This document shows, piece by piece, positions 23,586 through 31,060 of a DNA stretch of 64,000 nucleotides (within the stretch, counting starts at the first letter, position 1; each line of letters opens with the position of its first letter). Source of the stretch: Pseudogulbenkiania sp. MAI-1 (GTDB taxonomy: Bacteria > Pseudomonadota > Gammaproteobacteria > Burkholderiales > Chromobacteriaceae); the NCBI RefSeq assembly GCF_000527175.1, contig NZ_AZUR01000001.1:2456501-2520500 (forward strand). The letters are read 5' to 3'. Under the pieces are notes generated by a model. That model searched no databases, was not told where the DNA came from, and saw only the letters and a list, made by a program, of their open reading frames with translations. A program made the position numbers and the translations under genes.

Positions 23586-24776
23586 TCAGTGACGCAGCAG
23601 CGGGTACAGCAGCAGGCCGATGGCCGCCGCGCCGACGACGATCACCGGCTCTTGCAGCTTCTTGAAGCGCCATAGCAACAGGATGGTGCCAATGGCCAGC
23701 AGCACGGTCGGCACATCGATCAGCGAGCGTTTGGCGATCACGATGACCGAACCGGTGATCGCACCGACCGCCGCCGCGGTGATCCCGTTCACGAACGCCA
23801 CCACCCCCGGCAGCTTGCCGTATTTCTTGAAATACGGGGCGGGCAGGATGGTGAGCAGATAGCACGGCAGGAACGTGGCCAGTGCCGCCACACATGCCCC
23901 GGGAAGCCCGGCGACCAGGTAGCCGATGAAGCCCACCGTGATAACCACCGGACCCGGCGTGATCATGGCGACGGCGACGGCATCGACGAATTGCTTGTCG
24001 TTGAGCCAGTGGTGCTCGGTCACCACGCCCCCGTAGAGGAACGGGACGATCGCCAGCCCGGAGCCGAACACGAACGCCCCGGCCTTGGCGAAGAAGAGGC
24101 CGATCTGGCTCAGCAGCGACAGATCCAGTCCGGCCAGCAGGCTGCTGGCGGTCGGCAACTGGGCGGCAGCGACCGCGTTCAAGCTGCCTTTGCCCAGCCA
24201 TTTGGGCGGCGCGTGCCAGAACCAGCCCAGCACGCCGGCCGCCAGGAACAGCCAGGCGATTTCCGATTCGGTGATCACCGTGACGGTGAGCAAGGTCAAA
24301 AAGATCGCCCACAACAGCTTGTCCTTGCCGACACTCTTGGTCGTCAGCTTGTGGGCGCTGATCGCAATGATGCCGATCACGGCGGCGCCGACCCCGTAGA
24401 ACACGGCCTGCATCCATTGCAGCCCGCCAAACTGCTGGTAGGCCCAGCCCAGTGCCACCACCATCAGGAACGAGGGCAGCACGAAGGCCAGCCCGACCAG
24501 CGTGGCGCCCAGGATGTGGTAATGCACGTAACCGAGGTAAATGGCGGTTTGCGCGGCCATCGGCCCCGGTGCCAGTTGGGCCAGGGCGAGGCCTTCCTTG
24601 TAGTCGGATTCGGAGATCCAGCCGTGGCGCTCGACCAAGTCTCGGTGCATGTAGCCAACCAGGGCCACCGGCCCGCCGAAGCCGAAGGTGCCGAGGCGCA
24701 GGAAGTACAGCACCAATTGCCACAAGGTGTAGGGCGGGTGCGTGCTGATGGGAGCGGTATTGCTCGTATTGTTCAA
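23586..24776 (-). CDS. chrA: chromate efflux transporter
   Basis: A CHR-family transporter of about 396 residues with the duplicated two-halves layout and around ten membrane segments. The N-terminal half has LGTFGFGGPVALVGYMHRDLV and LAQLAPGPMAAQTAIYLG; the C-terminal half repeats this as AKAGAFVFGSGLAIVPFLYGG and AVAMITPGPVVITVGFIGY. I start at TTG 24776 because AGGAG lies before it; a TTG at 24806 is also possible. It exports chromate driven by the membrane potential. Second gene of the chr operon, 47 bp after chrB. Confidence 0.92.
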   Translation of the reverse strand: MNNTSNTAPISTHPPYTLWQLVLYFLRLGTFGFGGPVALVGYMHRDLVERHGWISESDYKEGLALAQLAPGPMAAQTAIYLGYVHYHILGATLVGLAFVLPSFLMVVALGWAYQQFGGLQWMQAVFYGVGAAVIGIIAISAHKLTTKSVGKDKLLWAIFLTLLTVTVITESEIAWLFLAAGVLGWFWHAPPKWLGKGSLNAVAAAQLPTASSLLAGLDLSLLSQIGLFFAKAGAFVFGSGLAIVPFLYGGVVTEHHWLNDKQFVDAVAVAMITPGPVVITVGFIGYLVAGLPGACVAALATFLPCYLLTILPAPYFKKYGKLPGVVAFVNGITAAAVGAITGSVIVIAKRSLIDVPTVLLAIGTILLLWRFKKLQEPVIVVGAAAIGLLLYPLLRH

Positions 24777-24823
24777 GCTGATCTCCTGATGCGGAAAGGG
24801 TTCCAATGGGTATTGGGGCAGCC

Positions 24824-25777
24824 TTACGGTTTGGCCGAGCCCTGGAAGTGGGTGTACAGCGAGTCCAATACGCTGCTGATGTCGGCGAGCAGCTGGTCAT
24901 CGTCCGCTATCCGGTTGCGCGCGCCGCCCAGCACGGCTTCGAAGCCGATTCCCTCGGGCACCACGCTGCCGCCGACATCGAGCGCGTGTACCAGTTCGCC
25001 AAGTCGGACCAGTGCCGGATCGTGCTCGAGGCCGAAACTCGCCAGCAGTACCTCGAACGTCACTCGTTCCCCGATATGGGAGAACGTCGCCCCGTCGAAA
25101 TCGAAGCCCAGCGCCTCCACCGGGCAGGCGTGAATGTCGGTCAGCCAGATGAAGCGGGCGGCAGGGTCGATGAAGCGGCGGATCAGCCAGGCCGAGGCGA
25201 CACGATCGACCCAAGGGCGAGCCCGAGTGGCCCACAGCCGTTGCTGGTAGTCGGTCGGGTCGAGATGGGGGATTGCGCCGCCGACCGCCAGCGGTTCATC
25301 CGGCGAATAATGGCGGGTCAACCGCTTCTCCGCGTCGTTGCATTGCCGGCGGGCCGACTCCAGCGGCTCGCCGGCAAAGAAGTCGCTGGCCGCGATCGTT
25401 TCCAGCTCCTTGCGCAGTTGGCGCAGGCTGCGGCGGGCCTCGCTCTCCGACTCCGGCAGTTGTGCGAGCAACGCGGCCAGCGCCTCGCCCCATTGCAGGT
25501 AGGGCTCGCTCCGGTCGAACAGTGCGCGCCATTCCGCTTGCAACGTTGGGTCGTCTTCCACCACCTGCAGCAGGTAGGCCAAGCCATCCGCGGCCAGCAG
25601 TTCATCGCGCAGGTTCGCCAGAGCCTGACGCAGCTCGCTCCGGGCCGGCAGCAGGTAGACGCCGTCGCGCAGTGCGGCGGCGCCGATCGCTTTCATTTGC
25701 CGCCAGAGTCGCACGCGCAGGCTGCCGTTTTGCCCGGCCACGCTGGTGACCAAAACGAGCCAGTGAGTCTGATCCAT
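24824..25777 (-). CDS. chrB: chromate resistance protein ChrB
   Basis: A 317-residue ChrB. The N-terminal part (MDQTHWLVLVTSVAGQNGSLRVRLWRQMKAIGAAALRDGVYLLP) matches the ChrB N-domain, and the C-terminal half (WVDRVASAWLIRRFIDPAARFIWL and FSHIGERVTFEVLL) is the domain also found alone at 22490. ChrB is the chromate-responsive regulator of chrBAC operons in Cupriavidus and Ochrobactrum. The ATG follows AAAGGAGG. It heads the operon chrB-chrA-SOD-chrB(C). Confidence 0.92.
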   Translation of the reverse strand: MDQTHWLVLVTSVAGQNGSLRVRLWRQMKAIGAAALRDGVYLLPARSELRQALANLRDELLAADGLAYLLQVVEDDPTLQAEWRALFDRSEPYLQWGEALAALLAQLPESESEARRSLRQLRKELETIAASDFFAGEPLESARRQCNDAEKRLTRHYSPDEPLAVGGAIPHLDPTDYQQRLWATRARPWVDRVASAWLIRRFIDPAARFIWLTDIHACPVEALGFDFDGATFSHIGERVTFEVLLASFGLEHDPALVRLGELVHALDVGGSVVPEGIGFEAVLGGARNRIADDDQLLADISSVLDSLYTHFQGSAKP

Positions 25778-25812
25778 TCCACCTCCTTTGAAATGAATAT
25801 TACACCATTTCT

Positions 25813-25832
25813 AATGTTATATATATTACATT
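25813..25832. promoter_or_regulatory. candidate operator before chrB
   Basis: The 20-bp sequence AATGTTATATATATTACATT matches its own reverse complement at 18 of 20 positions and sits 36 bp before the chrB ATG. Related half-sites (ATTACA) occur at 25798-25804 and 25844-25852 in an AT-rich stretch unlike its GC-rich surroundings. It may bind ChrB or the decayed metalloregulator encoded on the other side. Confidence 0.45.
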
Positions 25833-25871
25833 TATCGCAAATATCATTACATTAACCATGACTGAGCTGGG

Positions 25872-26101
25872 GTGCTGAAGCAAGTCTGGCCACCTGAAGA
25901 GCATCATTGCCATGCTCGAAGGGACGCGGTTGCCTGGACATTGCCCAGCAGCTTCAGGCCGTCGAGAGCGCCGTCGCCAACGCCAAGAAAATCCTGGTGC
26001 ATGACCATATCGACCACTGCCTGGAACAGGCCATGCACGAGGGTTCGCGGAGCGCGGACGATACCCTGCGCGAGTTCAAAGAGATCACCAAATACCTATA
26101 G
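25872..26101 (+). pseudogene. CsoR/RcnR-type metal-sensing repressor, frameshifted
   Basis: Three frames together spell a DUF156 (CsoR/RcnR/FrmR) protein: VLKQV, then GHLKSIIAMLE, then GRGCLDIAQQLQAVESAVANAKKILVHDHIDHCL and EFKEITKYL. The metal-ligand positions are there (Cys in RGCLD, His and Cys in HDHIDHC), but small indels near 25885 and at about 25919 break the frame, and no intact start remains. It is divergent from chrB. Confidence 0.75.
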
Positions 26102-26163
26102 GGGCGTGCGTCCGTCTGGGCTACACCAAAACAGGATGACTACCCGGCAAGCGAGAGATTGTG

Positions 26164-26378
26164 ATGAACTGGAAAGAAGGGCTACGCCAGACCGGTGTGA
26201 CGGCGGCGCTGGGCGCCGCGCTGTTATTTGGCGCAGGAACACCGTTTGCCAAACTGCTGTCGCACAACGTGAACCCATGGCTGCTGGCGGGGCTGCTCTA
26301 TCTTGGTTCCGGCATCGGCCTGTCGTTGTACCGCAGCCTGACGCGGACAGCTCCTGTGCGCTTGTCGCGCCATGAGAT
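26164..26378 (+). pseudogene. EamA/DMT-family transporter, N-terminal fragment
   Basis: The start MNWKEGLRQTGVTAALGAALLFGAGTPFAKLLSHNVNPWLLAGLLYLGSGIGLSL is the first two membrane helices of a drug/metabolite transporter. Similarity ends abruptly after VRLSRHE near 26378, where the sequence becomes the reverse strand of an alcohol dehydrogenase gene. About 75 percent of the transporter is lost. Confidence 0.75.
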
Positions 26379-27314
26379 GCCGTGTTCCGCGCAGAAATCC
26401 AGCATCTCCTGCGTCTCGCGGATACCACCGATCAACGAACTGGCGATGCGGCGGCGCTTCAGGATCAGCCCGAACACGTTCGGCGCCGGGTGCGGCTCGG
26501 CCGGCGCGCCCACCAGGGCCATCGTGCCGTCGCGCTTGAGCAATTCCACGTAAGGATCCAGAGCGTGCGGAGCGGCGACCGTATTGAGGATGAAATCGAG
26601 CTGGCCGGCATAGCGCGCCATCTGTTCGGGGTCGGTGGAAACGCACACCTCACCCGCCCCCAGACACTTGCCATCCTCGATCTTGCCGGCCGACGTGGTG
26701 AACAACACCAACTGCGCGCCCATGGCATGCGCGATCTTGACCCCCATGTGGCCCAGCCCGCCCAGACCGACGATGCCGACCTTCTTGCCCGGACCCGCGC
26801 CCCAACGACTCAGCGGCGAGTAGGTGGTGATGCCGGCGCACAGCAAGGGGGCGACACCGGCGAGGTCCTGCTCCTGGTGACGGATGTGCAGGACGAAGGA
26901 TTCCTTGACCACGATACTCTGCGAGTAACCGCCGTAAGTGTTTTCCCCGCCGAGCAGCGGACCGTTGTAGGTACCGGTAAAACCGTGGTCGCAGAACTGT
27001 TCCTCGTGGTCGTGGCAGGACGGACAATTTCCGCAGCTATCCACCATGCAGCCGACACCGGCCAGATCCCCTACCTTGAAATTGCGTACCTGCTTGCCGA
27101 CGGCGACGACACGGCCGACGATCTCATGGCCCGGCACGGACGGGTACAGCGTGTTGCGCCACTCGTTGCGCGCGGTATGCAGGTCGGAATGGCACACCCC
27201 GCAATAAAGGATCTGGATCTGCACATCGTCCGGACCCGGCGTGCGACGTTCGATTTCAAAAGGAACCAGCGCGCTGTTGGCGTTCAATGCCGCATAGGCT
27301 TTGGCCTTGCTCAT
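26298..27314 (-). pseudogene. zinc-type alcohol dehydrogenase (YahK-like), C-terminus lost
   Basis: The protein is normal up to about residue 312: CGVCHSDLHTARNEW with a catalytic-zinc Cys, PGHEIVGRVVAVG, the four-cysteine structural zinc loop CGNCPSCHDHEEQFC, and the cofactor loop GLGGLGHMG. After SLIGGIRETQEMLDFCAEHGI it should continue for about 35 more residues that include an NAD(P)-dependent family signature; instead it runs into the transporter fragment read backwards and stops at 26298. True homology ends near 26378. The ATG at 27314 follows GGAGAAAT. It may still fold, but I treat it as broken. Confidence 0.75.
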
Positions 27315-27434
27315 GGCGATTTCTCCGTTGAGTGGCTGAGGTTTCGATACCGGCTATTGTCCCGAGAACCGGGCGTTCACCCATAGCCGGATCCGGCGGA
27401 TTGCTTGCCTAAAACCCCGGAAGTTCAGAGCCCT

Positions 27435-27836
27435 TCACTCACCACTCACTTGACCGGGCGCGGCAGGCTCCGGCCCAGCGGGAGGCAATTGATCGAGGCC
27501 GATGCCGCGCTGAGCGAAGATATCCTTGATCGCCGCCACCGCCGAAAAGGCATTCGGCCAACCGGCATAAAACGCCAGGTGCGTGACAATCTCGGAAATC
27601 TCGCCAGGGGTCACACCGTGGTCGAGCGCCAGATTGGCATAGTGCTGCATGGCCATGGTCTGGTTGTGCGCGATCAGGGCGGCCAGCGTCACCATGCTGC
27701 GTTCGCGGGCCGGCAGAGTGGGCCGCTGCCACATGTTGTCGACGATCGCATCCTGAGTGAGTTGGGCGAGCATCGGCGAGACCGAGCGCACGTCTTCCAG
27801 GGTGATGGCGGAACGAGGAGAAATCGGGGTGGACAT
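27435..27836 (-). CDS. carboxymuconolactone decarboxylase (AhpD-like) family protein
   Basis: A 133-residue CMD-family protein with the conserved LPARERSMVTLAALIAHNQ, HYANLALDHGVTPGEISEIVTHLAFYAGWPNAFSA blocks. The E-x(2)-H-type catalytic positions of AhpD with a CxxC are absent, so it belongs with the decarboxylase-like rather than peroxidase-reductase group. The ATG at 27836 follows AAGGAG. It lies 13 bp after the flavodoxin-like gene and is probably in one unit with it and the truncated alcohol dehydrogenase gene. Confidence 0.88.
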   Translation of the reverse strand: MSTPISPRSAITLEDVRSVSPMLAQLTQDAIVDNMWQRPTLPARERSMVTLAALIAHNQTMAMQHYANLALDHGVTPGEISEIVTHLAFYAGWPNAFSAVAAIKDIFAQRGIGLDQLPPAGPEPAAPGQVSGE

Positions 27837-27849
27837 AGCAGCATTCTCC

Positions 27850-28395
27850 TTATTTGAATTGGCGCGCGATTTCAGCGACACGCTGGCCGAGGTAAGCCGC
27901 AGTCTGCAGGTCGCTGTCGATCGGTGAAAGTTCGGGCGCCACATCGTCGGACTGCGCCATCGCGCCCAGCCAACCGCCGATGCGGTTACGTTCGTCCGCC
28001 GAACGACCGGGGAACAGATCGAGCCCGACCCAGATCATGCCGTGCTGAGCCGCGAACAGCGCCATGGTGATCAGCGTATTGAGCTTATCGCCGTGCTGGG
28101 CGCCGGAGTTGGTGAAGCCGGCGGCAATCTTGTTGCGCCAGCTCTGCGGCAGCCACGCGGGACGGGTGGACTCCTCCATGACTTGCTTGAGGCGGGCACT
28201 GACCGTGCCGTTATAGGTGGGCGAGCCGAAGATGATGGCGTCGCTGGCTTCCAGCGTTTCCCACTGGATCGGGCCGTCGGCCACGGCAACCAGTTGTACT
28301 TCTGCGCCGGGCACCTGGCGCACGCCTTCGGCAACCGCCTGGGCTTGTTTGGCGGTGTGGCCATAACCGCTGTCGTAAACGATGGAAATCAACAT
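27850..28395 (-). CDS. flavodoxin-fold NAD(P)H-quinone/FMN reductase (WrbA-like)
   Basis: A 181-residue flavodoxin-fold enzyme. The N-terminus MLISIVYDSGYGHTAKQAQAVAEGV is the FMN phosphate-binding loop, and SDAIIFGSPTYNGTVSARLKQVMEE is the second flavin-contact loop. It is a little shorter than WrbA (198 residues). Start has GGAGAACGC before it. It is divergent from a frameshifted LysR gene that probably once controlled this operon. Confidence 0.88.
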   Translation of the reverse strand: MLISIVYDSGYGHTAKQAQAVAEGVRQVPGAEVQLVAVADGPIQWETLEASDAIIFGSPTYNGTVSARLKQVMEESTRPAWLPQSWRNKIAAGFTNSGAQHGDKLNTLITMALFAAQHGMIWVGLDLFPGRSADERNRIGGWLGAMAQSDDVAPELSPIDSDLQTAAYLGQRVAEIARQFK

Positions 28396-28498
28396 TGCGT
28401 TCTCCTGGTCGGATCCCTGCTGGGATCAGGTCATCGATGGCGCCGATTATGGACAAGGAGATTCACGACCAGAACTCATGGCCAGGTTGATGATTTCC

Positions 28499-28511
28499 CA
28501 ACTTGAAGTTG
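28499..28511. promoter_or_regulatory. small palindrome in the LysR-flavodoxin intergenic region
   Basis: CAACTT-G-AAGTTG is a perfect 6-bp inverted repeat 35 bp before the lysR ATG. A LysR-type regulator normally binds a dyad in such a divergent region. The regulator gene is now frameshifted. Confidence 0.4.
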
Positions 28512-28545
28512 ATAATTGTAGAACTCAGCTACCGGTTGATAAGTC

Positions 28546-29498
28546 ATGGACTCATCGCAGCGCGTGCGCGCCATCCTTTCCTTCGTACAGGCGGCCCAGG
28601 TCGGCAGTTTTGCCGCAGCGGCACGTAGCCTGGGCATTTCCTCGGCGGCGGTGAGCAAGAATGTCGCGAGCCTGGAGCGCGCGCTTGGCGTACGCCTGAT
28701 GAATCGCACTACCCGCTCGCTCAGCTGACGGCAGAGGGTCTCACCTTCCTGGAACAAGCACGCATCGCGCTGGATGCGCTGGATGCTGCGGTGGATACCG
28801 TGGCCGCACAGCGTGTGGTGCCGACCGGGCGCGTGCGCATTTCGACCAGCGCCGCATTCGGGCGCGATCAGGTGATGCCTGCGCTGCCGGGATTGCTGGA
28901 ACGCTATCCGGCGCTGAACGTCGAGGTGGACTTCGATGACCGCCGGGTCGACCTAGTGCAGAAGGGCTACGACCTGGCCATCCGGGGCGGGCAGATCGCC
29001 GACTCCGCCTTGGTATCGCGCCCGATTTGCCGCCTGAACATGGCGTTGGTCGCTGCTCCCGCCTACCTGGCCCGGCACGGGATTCCACGGACACCGCAAG
29101 ATCTGCAACAGCATCGTTTGATCGCCCGGCGTTTTCTCGGCGGCCGGCTCTCGCGCTGGGCCTTTCGGCAGGAGGATGGCAGCCTGGCTGAGCTCGACCC
29201 GGCTGCCGCCATTGTCACCGTGTCAGCCCCCGAGGCCCTGGTGCAGGCGGCACTGTCTGGCCTCGGCATCGCCCAGGTAGGCATCCACCACGCCTGGGCC
29301 CATCTGCGCGCCGGTTCGTTGAAGGTGGTGCTGGCCGACTGCCACCACCCCGGCACCTACGAGATGGTGCTGCAATACCCCCACCGAGCCTTGCTTGCCC
29401 CACGGGTGCGCGCCACCGTCGACTACCTCCTCGAGGCGTTTTCCCATGATGAAGCCTTGCATGTGCCGCTGACGGCACTGCGAGAGTGCGCAGCATAA
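28546..29498 (+). pseudogene. LysR-family regulator with a single frameshift
   Basis: The first 60 codons give a LysR helix-turn-helix ([53 protein letters not shown]) and then a stop at 28726-28728. In another frame the protein resumes at once with [26 protein letters not shown] and the whole substrate-binding domain to 29498. The family consensus RSLxLTAEG shows that one base is missing in CTCAGCTGACG at about 28722. The rest is intact, so this is a recent lesion or a sequencing error. Confidence 0.85.
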
Positions 29499-29499
29499 C

Positions 29500-29660
29500 T
29501 TGGCCAACAGATTCAGTGATGCGTTGCCTGATGGCGGGCTGGCCAAGACCGTGAGGAAAGAGATGCCAGCAGCCAATAACAGGCTGGTGCGCAAGCCTGC
29601 CATGAACGTGTGCGACAGCACCAGCAGCGCACCGAACACTGCAACCGCCAAGTCCGGATA
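29500..29660 (-). pseudogene. transporter C-terminal helix remnant (possibly MFS)
   Basis: Reading leftward, about 50 codons spell PDLAVAVFGALLVLSHTFMAGLRTSLLLAAGISFLTVLA, which has the look of the last membrane helices of a major-facilitator permease. It has no start and is joined directly to the broken TonB receptor gene. Assignment is by hydrophobic pattern only. Confidence 0.35.
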
Positions 29661-29667
29661 GCGCGGC

Positions 29668-30099
29668 TCAGCCAGCCGGCCCCTTCACCACCTCGACACG
29701 CTCGGTATTGGACAAGTCACGGTAGTACAGCGCGTCGTCGCGGATGCCGTCGACGAACATGTCGCCCAGGGCGTTGAAGCCGCGGATGTAGAACTGGTCG
29801 CGCTGGCCGTCGCCGTTGTTGAACGACACGCCGGGGACGTTCTTGAGCACGTCCTGCACCGAGCGCGCGCCCTGGTCCTCGATCAGACTCTCGGTCACGA
29901 CGTTCACGGTCTGCGGAATGTCGCGCAGCGGCGCCTTGATCTTGGTCGCCGTCGTCGAGACGACGGCTTGGTAGGTCTCGGGAGCCGCTTCGGAAGAGGC
30001 CTCCACGTGGACGGTCGGCAACTCGGTGTCGGCAAAGGCCGGCAGGGCGAGCGGGAGATAGGCCGCCGCGACGGCAGCAGCAATGCGCTTCATGGTCAT
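29668..30099 (-). pseudogene. TonB-dependent siderophore receptor, N-terminal fragment
   Basis: A signal peptide (MTMKRIAAAVAAAYLPLALPAFA) is followed by a receptor plug domain: VVSTTATKIKAPLRDIPQTVNVVTESLIEDQGARSVQDVLKNVPGVSFNNGDGQRDQFYIRGF and RVEVVKGPA. The frame stops at 29668, right where the plug should lead into the beta barrel, so only 143 of about 700 residues remain. The upstream Fur-like box indicates past iron control. Confidence 0.88.
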
Positions 30100-30152
30100 T
30101 AGTTCCCCTTGCACATAAAAATCTTTGTAAATTCTTGTAAAATATGTGCGAG

Positions 30153-30167
30153 TGATAATTTTTATCA
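30153..30167. promoter_or_regulatory. Fur-box-like 7-1-7 inverted repeat
   Basis: TGATAAT, one base, TTTATCA matches the 7-1-7 Fur site TGATAAT-N-ATTATCA with one mismatch. It lies 54 bp before the start of the TonB receptor fragment and 22 bp before the LysR fragment on the other strand. Confidence 0.7.
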
Positions 30168-30188
30168 TTCACGCCGTCAAAGAGTTAT

Positions 30189-30680
30189 ATGGCAAGGGGA
30201 ATGACTCCCACGCCCGTCCGGAGCGAGCGTCACTTTGGCTGCCTGAAGGGACTCAGCACCGACCGCCTGGTTCTGGTCACTCCCGAAGGACACCCGCTCA
30301 GTCAGCGCCAAAAGGTCATTTTCACCGACGTGCTCGACTACCAGCACGTCAGCATGCATGAAGGCAGCACACTGCACGCCTTCCTGCTGGATCTCAGCGC
30401 CCAGCATGGCCATACCCTCACCCTGCGCATCCAGCTTCGCAGCTTCGAAGGCATGTGCCGCATGATCGAGACCGGGGTCGGTATCGGCATCCTCCCGGAG
30501 TCGGCGGCACTGCGCCATCAGCAGACCATGAAGCTCGCCGTGATCGAAATCGACGAAGAATGGACGTTGCGCAAACGAAGTGTGCTGGTACGGGACATGG
30601 AAGCCCTGCCCGGCTGCGCCAGGGTGCTGGTGGCGGAACTCATGGCCTCGGGATCGGGCGGGAGCGATCACGCGGCTTAG
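30189..30680 (+). pseudogene. LysR-family effector domain without DNA-binding part
   Basis: A 163-codon frame that from about residue 22 matches the second half of a LysR substrate-binding domain: STDRLVLVTPEGHPLSQRQKVIFTDVLDYQHV, SFEGMCRMIETGVGIGILPESAA and the final VLVRDMEALPGCARVLVAELM. The helix-turn-helix and the first subdomain are missing. The start lies next to the Fur-like box, suggesting that a deletion fused the two. Confidence 0.75.
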
Positions 30681-31060
30681 CCGGCTACCTTGATCAGGTT
30701 CTCGTCGCACCTGACCGATCAGCCACGAGACAGGGTGTGCTCGTCCATCCTCTATCTATCGATAGCCCAGGCATATCACCACATTTCATTCTTCGGAATT
30801 TACGTATCAGGCTCCGGACCTGAAAGTACCGATATCGCAGCCATCGTCATAGAAACACGATGAGCCGGCCCTCTCAGCCCGCCTACCAAGCCATGCCGTC
30901 GTTTAAAGGCTAATCGGCGCCCACTACAGCAAATCGCTGGAATTGCTCACGGTAGAAGGTATCTGTAGTGCGTTCGATTCAGGCGCCGTAGCGAATGACG
31001 CCGCTTTGATTTCGTTTCAGCAGAGAGACCGACCATCCCTTGATAAAGACCCAAGCATCC
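30681..31060. other. 380-bp intergenic region before pyc
   Basis: No gene, tRNA or clear terminator is seen. The stretch must hold the pyc promoter; no strong ribosome site precedes the pyc ATG at 31061, and an in-frame TTG 21 bp earlier is an alternative start. Confidence 0.45.
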
